Assembly (NCBI RefSeq): GCF_003261235.1
Contig: NZ_CP030085.1
Location: 1,643,241 to 1,707,240, forward strand
Source of the DNA: Polynucleobacter paneuropaeus
GTDB lineage: Bacteria > Pseudomonadota > Gammaproteobacteria > Burkholderiales > Burkholderiaceae
Reading direction: 5' to 3'
DNA length: 64,000 nucleotides
A model generated the notes under the pieces. The model searched no databases. It saw only the letters and a list, made by a program, of their open reading frames with translations, and was not told the DNA's origin. A program made the position numbers and the translations under genes. Of this stretch, positions 47,567 through 56,829 are shown piece by piece (position 1 is the stretch's first letter; each line of letters begins with the position of its first letter).

Positions 47567-48508
47567 TTATTTCAATGCTTTCTCTAAAGCGTCTAGCCAA
47601 AACTGAGCTACATGAAAACCGCTTTGCTCAGTTATTTCAACAAAACAAGTCGGGCTTGTGACATTAATTTCCGTCAAAAATCCACCGATTAAATCTAATC
47701 CTACTAAAAATAAACCGCGTTGATTAAGTAATAGAGCCAATTTTTGTGCAATCCCCAATTCTTGAGTGCTTAGTGGCATTGCAACTCCCATGCCCCCAGC
47801 AGCCAAGTTGCCCCGAATCTCGCTACCTTGCGGAATACGAGCCAATGCAAAAGGCACGACCTCACCACCAATTAAAAGGACCCGCTTATCACCCTGAACA
47901 ATCTCTGGCAGGAAACGCTGAATCATCAAGGTTCTGGAGCCGCCCTCTCCCAGAGTCTCAACAATACTTGCTAAGTTTAGGCCATCGGGTCCGACGCGAA
48001 ATACGCCCATACCACCCATACCATCCAAGGGCTTAATCACGATATCGCGATGTTCTTTATGAAACTCCATTACCGCTGAGAGTTCACGAGTCACTAAAGT
48101 AGGGGGGATCAAATCAGGAAATTCAGTAATGGATAGCTTTTCTGAATGATCCCGAATGGCGCTTGGATCATTGAACACCTTCGCGCCTTGACGAACAGCG
48201 GCAGACAAAAGCCAGGTGGTATTGAGGTACTCAATATCAAATGGAGGATCGGTGCGCATTAGCACTGCAGAAAAATCCTTTAGGGTGCGTGACTCTGTTT
48301 TTCCTAAGTCAAACCAAGAATTTCCACTAGGTTTAATTGCTAATGCTTGGCAATCAGCAACTACAGTTTCATCTCTCCAAAGAATATTGCGGTTTTGTGC
48401 AAACCATAAATGATGTCCCGCAGATTGAGCAGCACGCATCATGGCTAGAGTCGAGTCTTTCGAGACCTTAAAACTCTCAAGTGGATCTGTAATAAATAAA
48501 AAATCCAT
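47567..48508 (-). CDS. gshB: Glutathione synthase
   Basis: Joins gamma-glutamylcysteine and glycine using ATP. The 313-residue ATP-grasp enzyme has MDFLFITDPLESFKVSKDST at the N-terminus, MRTDPPFDIEYLNTTWLL, the KPLDGMGGMGVFR loop and the C-terminal EINVTSPTCFVEI. An AAAGG Shine-Dalgarno-like sequence precedes the ATG. It lies 38 bases after gshA and starts the EIIA-HPr-EI run. Confidence 0.96.
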   Translation of the reverse strand: MDFLFITDPLESFKVSKDSTLAMMRAAQSAGHHLWFAQNRNILWRDETVVADCQALAIKPSGNSWFDLGKTESRTLKDFSAVLMRTDPPFDIEYLNTTWLLSAAVRQGAKVFNDPSAIRDHSEKLSITEFPDLIPPTLVTRELSAVMEFHKEHRDIVIKPLDGMGGMGVFRVGPDGLNLASIVETLGEGGSRTLMIQRFLPEIVQGDKRVLLIGGEVVPFALARIPQGSEIRGNLAAGGMGVAMPLSTQELGIAQKLALLLNQRGLFLVGLDLIGGFLTEINVTSPTCFVEITEQSGFHVAQFWLDALEKALK

Positions 48509-48546
48509 TGATCTACCTTTGGCTTGCTATATGCAATGTATCAATA

Positions 48547-49845
48547 TTAAGCAGCTTCTGCATCAGGATCGGTCCGCTCTAACTCTAAGGATGCGGCTAG
48601 CAAGGCAAGGCGAGCAACTACGCCATAGAGATAAAAACGATTAGGGGCTGCACTACCCGGCTTGGCCTGAAGATCAGGCATCGAGTTTTGCTCAAAAGCC
48701 AGTGGCACAAAATGCATGCCTGGTGCATTGAGATTTTCATCTGGCCCACGATCAGTGTGAACGCGGTAGAAACCACCAATCACATAGCGATCAATCATGT
48801 AGACCACTGGCTCGGCAACAGCCTCGTTGACTTTTTCAAAGGTGTAGACACCCTCTTGGACCAATACATCGCTGACCTCAAGGCCTTCCTTGACCACACT
48901 CATCTTATTACGATCTTTACGGTTGAGATCCTTCAATTCTGCAGGATCATGTACCACCATCACTCCCATGCCATAGGTTCCGGCATCGGCCTTCACTACG
49001 ACATAAGGCTTCTCTTTGATGCCGTACTCGCGATATTTCTTTGCAGTCTTTTTCAGAATTTGTTCAACTGCTGCCTGCAGCTCGTCTTCACCTTTACGCT
49101 CATGAAAGTTCACATTCTTGCAGCTTGTGAAAAATGGGCTAATCATCCAAGGATCAATGTCGACGACCTTAGAAAACTTTTTTGCAACTTCTTCATAAGC
49201 TGCAAAGTGATTCGATTTACGACGGGTCTGCCAACCTGCGTGCAAACCAGGCAATAAATACTGCTCGTAAACATTTTCTAAGATAGGAGGAATGCCTGCA
49301 GATAAATCATTGTTGAGCAAAATAGAGCAAGGATCAAAATCTTTTAGGCCGAGACGTTGCTTCTTCAGACCTAAGCGCGCTAATGGCTCCATCAATAAAC
49401 GATTGCCATCGGGCAATTCAATCCAAGTGGGTTTCTTAATCTCATCTGAAAGAGTACCTAGGCGAACGTTTAAACCTGCTTGGCGCAAGATCGAAGATAA
49501 GCGTGCAATATTTTGTAGATAAAAAGTATTGCGGGTATGACGCTCTGGAATCAGCAACAGATTCTTGGCTTCAGGACAAATCTTCTCAATCGCAGCCATC
49601 GCAGCCTGAACGGCAAGGGGCAACATCTGAGGCGATAAGTTATTAAATCCACCAGGGAATAGATTGGTGTCGACCGGGGCAAGCTTAAAGCCTGAATTTC
49701 GGAGATCAACTGAGCAGTAAAACGGCGGTGTGTGCTCTTGCCACTCCAGCCTAAACCAGCGCTCAATCGTTGGGGTTGCTTCTAGAGCCTTAGACTCGAG
49801 TTCGAGTAAAGGGCCGCTAAGGGCTGTGATGAGATGTGGAACCAT
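48547..49845 (-). CDS. gshA: Glutamate-cysteine ligase, proteobacterial type
   Basis: First step of glutathione synthesis. The 432-residue protein has the features of the betaproteobacterial type (PPFYCSVDLRNSGFKLAPVDTNLFPGGFNNL, VVKADAGTYGMGVMVVHDP) rather than the E. coli GshA fold. The following gshB makes the pathway complete. No Shine-Dalgarno sequence is visible, and a TACAAT box ends 6 bases before the ATG. A large antisense frame (48688-49257) is a shadow. Confidence 0.92.
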   Translation of the reverse strand: MVPHLITALSGPLLELESKALEATPTIERWFRLEWQEHTPPFYCSVDLRNSGFKLAPVDTNLFPGGFNNLSPQMLPLAVQAAMAAIEKICPEAKNLLLIPERHTRNTFYLQNIARLSSILRQAGLNVRLGTLSDEIKKPTWIELPDGNRLLMEPLARLGLKKQRLGLKDFDPCSILLNNDLSAGIPPILENVYEQYLLPGLHAGWQTRRKSNHFAAYEEVAKKFSKVVDIDPWMISPFFTSCKNVNFHERKGEDELQAAVEQILKKTAKKYREYGIKEKPYVVVKADAGTYGMGVMVVHDPAELKDLNRKDRNKMSVVKEGLEVSDVLVQEGVYTFEKVNEAVAEPVVYMIDRYVIGGFYRVHTDRGPDENLNAPGMHFVPLAFEQNSMPDLQAKPGSAAPNRFYLYGVVARLALLAASLELERTDPDAEAA

Positions 49846-49851
49846 TTCATC

Positions 49852-49857
49852 ATTGTA
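49852..49857 (-). promoter_or_regulatory. Candidate leaderless -10 box of gshA
   Basis: On the minus strand TACAAT is followed by GATGAA and the ATG at 49845, a spacing of 6. It follows the amtB terminators, so gshA needs a promoter of its own here. Confidence 0.52.
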
Positions 49858-49864
49858 AGATTAT

Positions 49865-49931
49865 TAAAAGAAAGACGCGGAATCCAGGGATTCCGCGCTT
49901 AAAAACCAGGCAGCCGTCTTAGGCCGCCTGA
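49865..49931 (-). terminator. Tandem intrinsic terminators downstream of amtB
   Basis: On the minus strand the first hairpin (49908-49930; CAGGC/GCCTG plus an inner GGC/GCC with one mismatch) is followed by GTTTTTAA. The second (49877-49898) is a perfect 9-bp stem, CGCGGAATC with GATTCCGCG, followed by TCTTTCTTTT. Two in a row should insulate gshA from amtB. Confidence 0.78.
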
Positions 49932-49950
49932 TTGAGGGGTAATGAACTAA

Positions 49951-51417
49951 TTAAGAACCGTAAGCTGTTTCTTCGTGGGAAGCAATATCCAAGCCTTCGC
50001 GCTCTTCTTCTTCCTTAACACGCAGACCAATAACCATATCGATCAACTTAAAGGCAATGAAAGAAACTACGCCAGACCAGATCAAGGTAGTAATCACACC
50101 TTGAGCTTGGATCCACAATTGGCTAGCAATTGAGTAGTCGGGGGCAGTTGCGTTAGCAACGTAATCCCAAATACCTGTGCCACCCAATGCTGGGTCAGCA
50201 AATACACCGGTTAACAAAGCGCCCAAGATACCCCCAACGCCGTGTACACCGAATACATCTAAGCTGTCATCAGAGCCCAAGATTTTCTTGAGTCCTGTAA
50301 CACCCCACAAGCAAACTACACCTGCAGCAACACCGATAGCGAGAGCACCCATTGGGCCTACAAAACCAGCAGCTGGAGTAATAGCAACTAAACCTGCTAC
50401 GCAACCAGATGCGCCACCTAACATCGATGGCTTACCTTTGAGAATCCACTCAGCGCATGACCAGCCGATAACAGCCGCAGCAGTCGCTAAATAGGTGTTA
50501 ACGAAAGCCAATGCAGCACTACCGTTAGCCTCAAGAGCTGAACCAGCATTAAAGCCAAACCAACCGAACCACAAGAGTGCAGCGCCAGACATGACATACA
50601 CGAGGTTATGTGGCTTCATTGATTCTTTGCCGTAACCTAAACGCTTGCCGATTACGAAGGAGCCAACTAGACCAGCGATAGCAGCATTGATGTGTACAAC
50701 GGTACCACCAGCGAAGTCTAGAATACCCTTCTGCCACAACCAACCAGCACGAGCTGTAATCGCTTCGAGTGATGCAGCATCTTTAATGTCATCGGGACCA
50801 GGCCAGAACCAAACCATGTGTGCGATTGGAATATAGCTAAATGTGAACCAGAGGATCATGAAAACTAAAATTGCAGAGAACTTAGCGCGCTCAGCGAATG
50901 AACCAATGATCAAGCAGCAAGTAATTGTCGCGAACACTGCTTGGAAAGCCATAAACACATACTCAGGAATGCCAACACCCTTAGAGAAGGTTGCTGCGAT
51001 AGAGTCTGGTGTCAAGCCAGCCAAAAAGAGTCGATCTGTTCCACCGATGAATGCCCCGCCTTCCGTGAAGGCAAAACTGTACCCGTAGAGAGACCAGAGC
51101 ACCGTTATCACAGAGAAGATCATGAAGCACTGCATACAAATAGACAGTACGTTTTTGCTACGTGTCAGACCGCCATAGAACAAAGCCAAACCAGGAAGTG
51201 TCATCAACAACACGAGTGCGGTTGACATCAACATCCAAGCGGTATCGCCTTTGTTTACTGTGTCGGCAGGAGCCGCAGCAGCTGGAGCGGCAGCAGGTGC
51301 AGAAACAGCAGGCTTCGCTGAGTCAGCAAATACTGGCGCGCTTACCATTACACCAGTTGCACCGATAGCCATGGCCATCGCGCTTCCAGCAATAAGTCGT
51401 TTCATCCAAGTTAACAT
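49951..51417 (-). CDS. amtB: Ammonium transporter Amt
   Basis: Inner-membrane ammonium channel. From the ATG at 51417 it has 488 residues: a signal-like N-terminus ending near PVFADS, an Ala/Pro-rich linker, then about 11 membrane segments. Family marks are MLMSTALVLLMTLPGLALFYGG, WFTFSYIPIAHMVW, the HINAAIAGLVG twin-His region, GFNAGSALEANGSAALAF and GVHGVGGILGALLTG. The longer open frame overlaps glnK and is rejected. It lies 13 bases after glnK, whose product gates the channel. Confidence 0.96.
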   Translation of the reverse strand: MLTWMKRLIAGSAMAMAIGATGVMVSAPVFADSAKPAVSAPAAAPAAAAPADTVNKGDTAWMLMSTALVLLMTLPGLALFYGGLTRSKNVLSICMQCFMIFSVITVLWSLYGYSFAFTEGGAFIGGTDRLFLAGLTPDSIAATFSKGVGIPEYVFMAFQAVFATITCCLIIGSFAERAKFSAILVFMILWFTFSYIPIAHMVWFWPGPDDIKDAASLEAITARAGWLWQKGILDFAGGTVVHINAAIAGLVGSFVIGKRLGYGKESMKPHNLVYVMSGAALLWFGWFGFNAGSALEANGSAALAFVNTYLATAAAVIGWSCAEWILKGKPSMLGGASGCVAGLVAITPAAGFVGPMGALAIGVAAGVVCLWGVTGLKKILGSDDSLDVFGVHGVGGILGALLTGVFADPALGGTGIWDYVANATAPDYSIASQLWIQAQGVITTLIWSGVVSFIAFKLIDMVIGLRVKEEEEREGLDIASHEETAYGS

Positions 51418-51430
51418 TTTCAACCTCTCT

Positions 51431-51781
<351 letters not shown>

Positions 51782-51794
51782 TCAGGAAAATGGA

Positions 51795-52727
51795 TTAGAA
51801 AGTTTTGGTGAGTGCAACTACAGCGTTACCGCGTCCAGCATTGCCGCCGTTAGGTGTTGCGTACACATATGTGCTACCAACTTTTTGAGCGCTTGTACCT
51901 GTGTAGTAAGCACTGCCAGATAAGCCGCCGCCAAAGTCTTTAGTCAAACCCAACTTCCAATCTGCGTAAGACGCGTTCCAAGTTCCGCCATTGCCGGCAC
52001 CTGCTAGCGCTACAGTTGTAACAACATTGTTTGGCACATATTGATAGCCTACGTGCGCATTTACAGTAATGCCATACATGCCAGTATCGTAATTAGCAGT
52101 CAAATCTGGATAGAAAGAGCCTGCGGAGTTTTGAAGGCCAAACAAGTTGCTGACAGCATATGAGAACTTACCGAAACCAGTAACTGCGCCAAAGGTAAAG
52201 TTTTGTGCTGCATACAATTCTGTTGTGCTTGGATTAACACCAGATGTTTGACGCAGTGAAGGATTTGCAGTTACCCATGCCTTAGACTGGATGCCACCTA
52301 GGCCAGTAGTTGGGTAGTAGTACTGGAGCACACCGAAATCACTAGCAAAACCTTCGCCTATCAACTCCTTCTTGAAACCAGCGTAGAAATCCATTTCGAT
52401 TGGCGCAGAAGTTGATGGTGCAGATTTAACTGGGGTTGAAACTGCATTGTATGAATCACTGATCCAGCTAATAGAGCTGTTCCAGTTACCTACATAGAAG
52501 CCACTCTCATGCGCGTAGTCAAAACCACCTTGAATTGCTGGCTTATTGTTTGACTGAGTAATACCACGATAGATATAGCTGCTAGCAACTGTTACGTTAG
52601 CTGTAACTGGGCTAGCTTCAGGCGCATCAGCTGCTGGTGCGTCTTCCGCGAATGCCGACGCACACGCCAAGCCAGTCAACAAGCCTACAGCTACTGCAGA
52701 GATTGCTTTCTTTTGTAAAGATTTCAT
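51795..52727 (-). CDS. TorF family putative outer-membrane porin
   Basis: A 310-residue outer-membrane protein with signal peptide (cleavage after SAFA, residue 27), an Ala/Pro/Glu linker and a beta-barrel ending in the aromatic VVALTKTF. The VTANVTVASSYIYRGITQSNNKPAIQGGFDY segment (positions about 41-71) is typical of the family often found with glnK-amtB in betaproteobacteria. An AGGAGGA Shine-Dalgarno sequence precedes the ATG at 52727; the open frame to 52802 lacks a signal peptide. It probably helps nitrogen compounds cross the outer membrane, an inference from position. Confidence 0.85.
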   Translation of the reverse strand: MKSLQKKAISAVAVGLLTGLACASAFAEDAPAADAPEASPVTANVTVASSYIYRGITQSNNKPAIQGGFDYAHESGFYVGNWNSSISWISDSYNAVSTPVKSAPSTSAPIEMDFYAGFKKELIGEGFASDFGVLQYYYPTTGLGGIQSKAWVTANPSLRQTSGVNPSTTELYAAQNFTFGAVTGFGKFSYAVSNLFGLQNSAGSFYPDLTANYDTGMYGITVNAHVGYQYVPNNVVTTVALAGAGNGGTWNASYADWKLGLTKDFGGGLSGSAYYTGTSAQKVGSTYVYATPNGGNAGRGNAVVALTKTF

Positions 52728-52766
52728 AAAATTCCTCCTACTGGTTGTAAATAAAAAAGGGGTTAA

Positions 52767-52784
52767 TGCACAATGCATGGTGCA
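52767..52784 (-). promoter_or_regulatory. Imperfect NtrC-like half-site repeat
   Basis: TGCACA and TGGTGCA lie in an 18-base near-palindrome, one base longer than the NtrC consensus. It is 40-57 bases before the TorF-like ATG. Confidence 0.3.
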
Positions 52785-52839
52785 ATCATCAAGGTTTGTC
52801 ATGAGACTGAAACTTTGGAATTCACCAAATCAATGCATA

Positions 52840-52856
52840 TGCACCAAAATGGTACA
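52840..52856 (-). promoter_or_regulatory. NtrC-like operator upstream of the TorF-glnK-amtB unit
   Basis: TGCACCA-AAA-TGGTACA is a 17-base palindrome with one mismatch to TGCACCA-N3-TGGTGCA. It lies 113-129 bases before the TorF-like ATG, a usual enhancer distance. I looked for a GG-N10-GC sigma-54 promoter between it and the gene and saw none. The 262-base gap (52728-52989) otherwise holds only AT-rich sequence and short inverted repeats. Confidence 0.6.
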
Positions 52857-52989
52857 TAAAATATCCTGCAAACCCGCATTTTGGCCAATTTTCGGGTCTT
52901 TTTAGGGTTTTTCACCTTAAATTCGCATCCAAACTAAAATGAGTTCTGTGCTTTTTAAGCAACATTAACTAATCTGGACCCCTTAAATC

Positions 52990-53244
52990 ATGCAAAAACC
53001 CGGTGAAATCCTCGAGCAAATTCAGCGTATCGCAGGCGATATGCAAAACAAGGTAAGCGAAGCGATCAAGAACTCACCAGCGCAAGAGATTGAAAAGAAT
53101 GTACGTGCAATGATGAATCAAGGTTTTCAGAAAATGGACCTGGTTACTCGTGAAGAGTTTGAATTGCAATCTAAGGTACTTGCAAAAACCCGCGAGAAAT
53201 TAGAAGCGCTGGAAGCTAAAGTTGCTGCTCTCGAAAAGTCTTAA
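52990..53244 (+). CDS. ubiK: Accessory factor UbiK family protein
   Basis: Small factor that assists ubiquinone synthesis, forming a complex with UbiJ in E. coli. The 84-residue protein has an N-terminal amphipathic helix region and a C-terminal coiled coil (FELQSKVLAKTREKLEALEAKVAALE), the BMFP-like layout. Its stop overlaps the convergent lipoprotein gene stop by 4 bases. No clear Shine-Dalgarno sequence precedes it. Confidence 0.88.
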   Translation: MQKPGEILEQIQRIAGDMQNKVSEAIKNSPAQEIEKNVRAMMNQGFQKMDLVTREEFELQSKVLAKTREKLEALEAKVAALEKS

Positions 53245-53849
53245 TCGAGCTTGAACTCTTCAAAAAAAGGCGAGAACGTTTCATTAGTCAGAATCGTTTT
53301 TGCATCCTCATTGCTAGCGCGAGTTCTTAATACCGTTAGTTGATAAATCCACACTCCATCATTTTCAACAGTGCTGGCAACCCACATCACCCGCATGAGC
53401 TGATGTGCTGAATTATTTTTTTCGCTTACCGAAATCTCTAAAAAATAATTTTTAGCTACCATGCGCTGCTGATTAGCATTACGGTAGAAGGTCTCTTGAG
53501 TCAACGCATTCTGAAGATTAACTCCAGCTCGACTCAATACATTAGTTTGTAGCTGCTCCAAAATCTTTGGCAAGAACTCCACTTGCTTACCAACTAAATG
53601 AATGCTGCTCACTGAATAAATATCATCATCGATCTTTGCAGCTTGTAGCACTTGATGAATTTCTTGATCCTGAAAGGGAAGATTTCTTTCCAGCTTGTCG
53701 GGCTTCGCAGGAAATAAAGTCGAATACCCTTCTTCAGGGGCTTGAACAGTGCGCCAATTTAAACTTGGACTACAAGCCACGACTCCAAGCGCTAATGCAA
53801 TCAAGCATAGCGCTTGAGCAAATTTTGCTCTAAACAATCCCTGCCTCAT
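53241..53849 (-). CDS. Hypothetical lipoprotein
   Basis: A protein of 202 residues from the ATG at 53849 (an ATG at 53867 is also possible), with a signal peptide and lipobox ALGVVACS, so it is probably a membrane-attached periplasmic lipoprotein. The mature region begins [23 protein letters not shown] and looks like an alpha/beta domain; I do not recognise the family. The N-terminal frame overlaps the 3' end of lipA. Its place downstream of lipA does not suggest a function. Confidence 0.7.
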   Translation of the reverse strand: MRQGLFRAKFAQALCLIALALGVVACSPSLNWRTVQAPEEGYSTLFPAKPDKLERNLPFQDQEIHQVLQAAKIDDDIYSVSSIHLVGKQVEFLPKILEQLQTNVLSRAGVNLQNALTQETFYRNANQQRMVAKNYFLEISVSEKNNSAHQLMRVMWVASTVENDGVWIYQLTVLRTRASNEDAKTILTNETFSPFFEEFKLD

Positions 53850-54834
53850 GCGCTTGTTGGTCGGCATGGTAACTCGAGCGCACCATGGCGCCAACAGCCG
53901 CATGGGAGAAGCCCATCTTGTAAGCCTCTGCTTCAAACTGCTTAAAGACATCGGGATGAACATATCGCTGCACTGGAAGATGATGGCCTGAAGGGGCAAG
54001 ATACTGACCAATCGTCAGCATATCGATATTGTGCTCACGCATATCGCGCATTACCTCTAATATCTCTTCATCGGTTTCACCAAGGCCTACCATTAAGCCG
54101 CTCTTGGTTGGAATATGAGGAAAGCGCTCTTTAAAGTCTTTCAACAACTTTAAGGAGTGCATGTAGTCTGCACCGGGACGCGCTTGCTTGTATAAACGGG
54201 GAACGGTTTCTAGATTGTGATTCATCACATCAGGTAAACCGTTGGGTACATGCTCTGAAAAAATATCCAAAGCTTTATCTAAACGACCACGAAAATCTGG
54301 CACTAAGACCTCAATGCGTGTTTTAGGAGAGAGGGCTCTACTTTGAGTAATGCAGTCGACATAATGCATCGCACCACCATCACGTAAGTCATCACGATCA
54401 ACGCTGGTGATCACGACATAATTTAACTTGAGTGCGGCAATGGTTCGAGCTAAATTGTGGGGCTCTTTTTGATCAAGGGGATCGGGTCTTCCATGACCGA
54501 CATCGCAAAATGGGCAACGACGGGTGCACTTATCTCCCATGATCATAAAAGTCGCAGTGCCTTTACCGAAGCACTCACCAATATTGGGGCAGCTAGCTTC
54601 TTCACAAACTGTGACTAATTCGTTCTCACGCAAAATCTTTTTGATTTCTGAAAAACGAGAGTTACCAGAGGCTGCCTTAACCCGAATCCAATCTGGCTTC
54701 TTTAACATCTCCTCGAGCGGGACGATCTTGATTGGAATGCGCGCCGTCTTCTCGCTCGACTTTTGCTTGCGAGAAGCGTCATAGCTCAGATCTTTGCGTT
54801 CCTCAACTTGAGGGTCATTTTTATTCATCGTCAT
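53830..54834 (-). CDS. lipA: Lipoyl synthase
   Basis: Radical SAM enzyme inserting two sulfurs into octanoyl groups on carrier proteins. The 334 residues carry the auxiliary cluster motif [12 protein letters not shown], the radical [13 protein letters not shown] (CxxxCxxC), and a C-terminal [11 protein letters not shown] with the RSSY motif. The long N-terminal extension ([15 protein letters not shown]) is not conserved. It follows lipB in the same operon. Confidence 0.97.
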   Translation of the reverse strand: MTMNKNDPQVEERKDLSYDASRKQKSSEKTARIPIKIVPLEEMLKKPDWIRVKAASGNSRFSEIKKILRENELVTVCEEASCPNIGECFGKGTATFMIMGDKCTRRCPFCDVGHGRPDPLDQKEPHNLARTIAALKLNYVVITSVDRDDLRDGGAMHYVDCITQSRALSPKTRIEVLVPDFRGRLDKALDIFSEHVPNGLPDVMNHNLETVPRLYKQARPGADYMHSLKLLKDFKERFPHIPTKSGLMVGLGETDEEILEVMRDMREHNIDMLTIGQYLAPSGHHLPVQRYVHPDVFKQFEAEAYKMGFSHAAVGAMVRSSYHADQQAHEAGIV

Positions 54835-54842
54835 TGGTGTAA

Positions 54843-55484
54843 TTACTGCTGTAGGTGCCGCTTTAAATTCTCCACTAACTTATGAGACACATTCTGTATA
54901 TTGTCCTTGATCCCTAGGGTTTGCATGTCTACTGTCTTCAAACCCGCATACCCACAAGGGTGGATACGAGCAAAAGCTGCCAAATCAGTCGATACGTTCA
55001 AGGCAAGGCCATGATAAGAATGGCTTTTAGAGACTTTCAGACCCAAGGCAGCAATCTTCGCACCCATCCATTCTTTAGGGATCCCCTCTTGCGCAGCAAT
55101 ATAAATACCCGGGGCACCTAGCTGCCGCTCAGCTTGTAGGCCATATTCAGAAAGGGTATCGATGAGTGCTTGTTCAATTCTCGAGACCAGCTCTTTCACA
55201 AATATCCTAAGGCGCTTGAGATCTAGCAGTAAATAAATCACGATCTGACCAGGCCCATGATAGGTAATCTCACCGCCGCGATCGACTTCTACTAAGGGAA
55301 TATCAGCACTTGGTGAATGTAAGTTTTGGGGGTCACCTGCAAGGCCTAAAGTAAAAACAGGCTGGTGCTCAAGTACCCAAATTTCATCTGGAGTATCTGA
55401 GTTTCTCTGCTGAGTAAATTTCCGCATCGCCTCATAGGTTGGGACGTAGTCCACCAAACCCAATTGCTTTACCAGAATTCCCAT
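54843..55484 (-). CDS. lipB: Octanoyltransferase LipB
   Basis: Moves octanoate from ACP to lipoyl domains, the first step in lipoate synthesis. The 213 residues include the core [18 protein letters not shown] and the catalytic Cys in the [14 protein letters not shown] segment. It lies 9 bases before lipA on the minus strand and 27 bases after the DUF493 gene, the usual DUF493-lipB-lipA order. Confidence 0.96.
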   Translation of the reverse strand: MGILVKQLGLVDYVPTYEAMRKFTQQRNSDTPDEIWVLEHQPVFTLGLAGDPQNLHSPSADIPLVEVDRGGEITYHGPGQIVIYLLLDLKRLRIFVKELVSRIEQALIDTLSEYGLQAERQLGAPGIYIAAQEGIPKEWMGAKIAALGLKVSKSHSYHGLALNVSTDLAAFARIHPCGYAGLKTVDMQTLGIKDNIQNVSHKLVENLKRHLQQ

Positions 55485-55511
55485 GAATTGACTTGGCTAT
55501 TTGTAATGAAT

Positions 55512-55778
55512 TTAGAGCACCATGCTCACGAGCGGATGGGTTGATAGCGTTCTGTATAACTCATCAAGCTGCTCTCGACTCGTTGCATTAATCGGCAAAG
55601 TGATACCGAGATAATTACCGTCTTTAGAAGGTCGTTGCTCAACCTTGCTCTCATCAAAAATAGGGTCAAATTGTCTAGCGATGTGAATAATTGCGGGCAA
55701 GTATTCGGGGGATGATTTGCCCATCACCTTAATCGGAAATATTGATGGGTACTCAATGAGGGATTTTTCTTCAGCCAT
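55512..55778 (-). CDS. DUF493 family protein (YbeD)
   Basis: An 88-residue protein with the DUF493 fold (LIEYPSIFPIKVMGKSSPEY and the closing RTLSTHPLVSMVL). YbeD in E. coli lies upstream of lipB, the same order as here. Its function is unknown to me; an ACT-like regulatory role is suggested by fold but not proved. It overlaps the hydrolase stop by one base. Confidence 0.9.
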   Translation of the reverse strand: MAEEKSLIEYPSIFPIKVMGKSSPEYLPAIIHIARQFDPIFDESKVEQRPSKDGNYLGITLPINATSREQLDELYRTLSTHPLVSMVL

Positions 55779-56494
55779 TATTTACTCCGGTGATCAGGCA
55801 TGCCTAACCAAGCGCCTGTAATGATGTTACGAATTAAGTGTAGACGCCGATGAAAAAAATGATCTGCGCCAGGCACTACTTGGACGATTAGCTCTTGTGG
55901 GCGCGCCCAGTCTAAAACATCGATTAGGGGAATAGTCTCATCCAACTCACCATGAATCAAAATCGTATCTGCTGGTACCGGAGCCAGTTCCCATTTGCCT
56001 GCAGCACTACCTACCATCACTAAACGCTCGGCCGGCCGCCCCAAGTCAATGAGTCTCTGGACTAAATGGCTGCCTACAAAGCTCCCAAAGGAAAATCCTG
56101 AGACTACGAAAGGCAAATCGTTTACAGCTTGCACCCAGGCTTGGCTTTGTGTGACAGTAAGATTCGACCACGAGGATGGGGTACGCATCCAATCACTAAT
56201 ATGCAATAAATCTTCTAACTCGCCTCGACCATCATCGTGCACGCCTGCAGTTTCGCCAACGCCCCTAAAGTTTGGGCGAACGCTAACGTAACCGAGTTGA
56301 TTGAAGGCGCGCGCCATTGTTTGAGCAACCTTGTTATCCATCGTGCCGCCCAATAATGGATGTGGGTGGGCGACTAAAGCTAAGCCTCTAATAGAAAATG
56401 TGGGGTCAACTTTTAGCCCATCTGGTAAATCAATCGAAATTTGAATTGGGCCAACTAAACCGGCAATCGTCATTACTTGGGTGCGGCTATTCAT
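55778..56494 (-). CDS. Alpha/beta hydrolase
   Basis: A 238-residue hydrolase with nucleophile elbow SGFSFGSF, an oxyanion-type segment AHPHPLLGGTMDNK, and a likely C-terminal His in VVPGADHFFHRRL. It resembles small dienelactone-hydrolase or CocE-like esterases of the KANL3/Tex30 group; the substrate is not clear. It starts 11 bases after the ferredoxin gene. Confidence 0.86.
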   Translation of the reverse strand: MNSRTQVMTIAGLVGPIQISIDLPDGLKVDPTFSIRGLALVAHPHPLLGGTMDNKVAQTMARAFNQLGYVSVRPNFRGVGETAGVHDDGRGELEDLLHISDWMRTPSSWSNLTVTQSQAWVQAVNDLPFVVSGFSFGSFVGSHLVQRLIDLGRPAERLVMVGSAAGKWELAPVPADTILIHGELDETIPLIDVLDWARPQELIVQVVPGADHFFHRRLHLIRNIITGAWLGMPDHRSK

Positions 56495-56505
56495 ATAAAC
56501 ATTCT

Positions 56506-56814
56506 TTAAATTAATTGCAAACGCTCGACTACGCGTCCTTGAATTAAATGAGACTGAATGACCTCTTCAACATCTTCTGTATCAACGAAGGTGTACCAAA
56601 CCCCTTCTGGATAGATCACCATCACAGGACCATCATTGCAACGATCTAAACATCCGGCCTTATTGACTCGGATCTTGCCTGGTCCAGCCAAGCCCAATTC
56701 TTTTACTCGGTTTTTTGCATACTCAAACAATGCGAACGCATTGTGTTGTGCGCAACAGTTATCGCCATTGCTGCGCTCATTAAGGCAGAAAAATAAATGA
56801 TGTGTGAAGCTCAT
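56506..56814 (-). CDS. (2Fe-2S) thioredoxin-like ferredoxin
   Basis: A 102-residue ferredoxin of the thioredoxin-fold type. Four Cys fit the cluster: CCAQHNA near the N-terminus and CLDRCNDGP in the middle, with the typical VNKAGCLDRC spacing. A TATAAT box ends 5 bases before the ATG, so it may also have its own near-leaderless promoter. It lies between the VanZ and hydrolase genes. Electron partner unknown. Confidence 0.88.
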   Translation of the reverse strand: MSFTHHLFFCLNERSNGDNCCAQHNAFALFEYAKNRVKELGLAGPGKIRVNKAGCLDRCNDGPVMVIYPEGVWYTFVDTEDVEEVIQSHLIQGRVVERLQLI

Positions 56815-56819
56815 AAGAA

Positions 56820-56825
56820 ATTATA
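56820..56825 (-). promoter_or_regulatory. Candidate -10 box of the ferredoxin gene
   Basis: On the minus strand TATAAT is followed by TTCTT and the ATG, a spacing of 5. It lies 5 bases downstream of the VanZ stop. Confidence 0.35.
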
Positions 56826-56829
56826 TCGA

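Noticed and set aside
48688..49257. A 189-codon open frame on the plus strand
   Set aside because: It lies wholly antisense to gshA, which is clearly real, and has no family resemblance or promoter; it is a shadow of codon use.
50177..50494. A 105-codon open frame on the plus strand rich in Pro and Thr
   Set aside because: Antisense to amtB; its composition follows from the hydrophobic codons of the transporter.
52728..52860. A sigma-54 promoter for the TorF-glnK-amtB unit
   Set aside because: Scanned the minus strand for GG-N10-GC with TGGCAC/TTGC context and found none.
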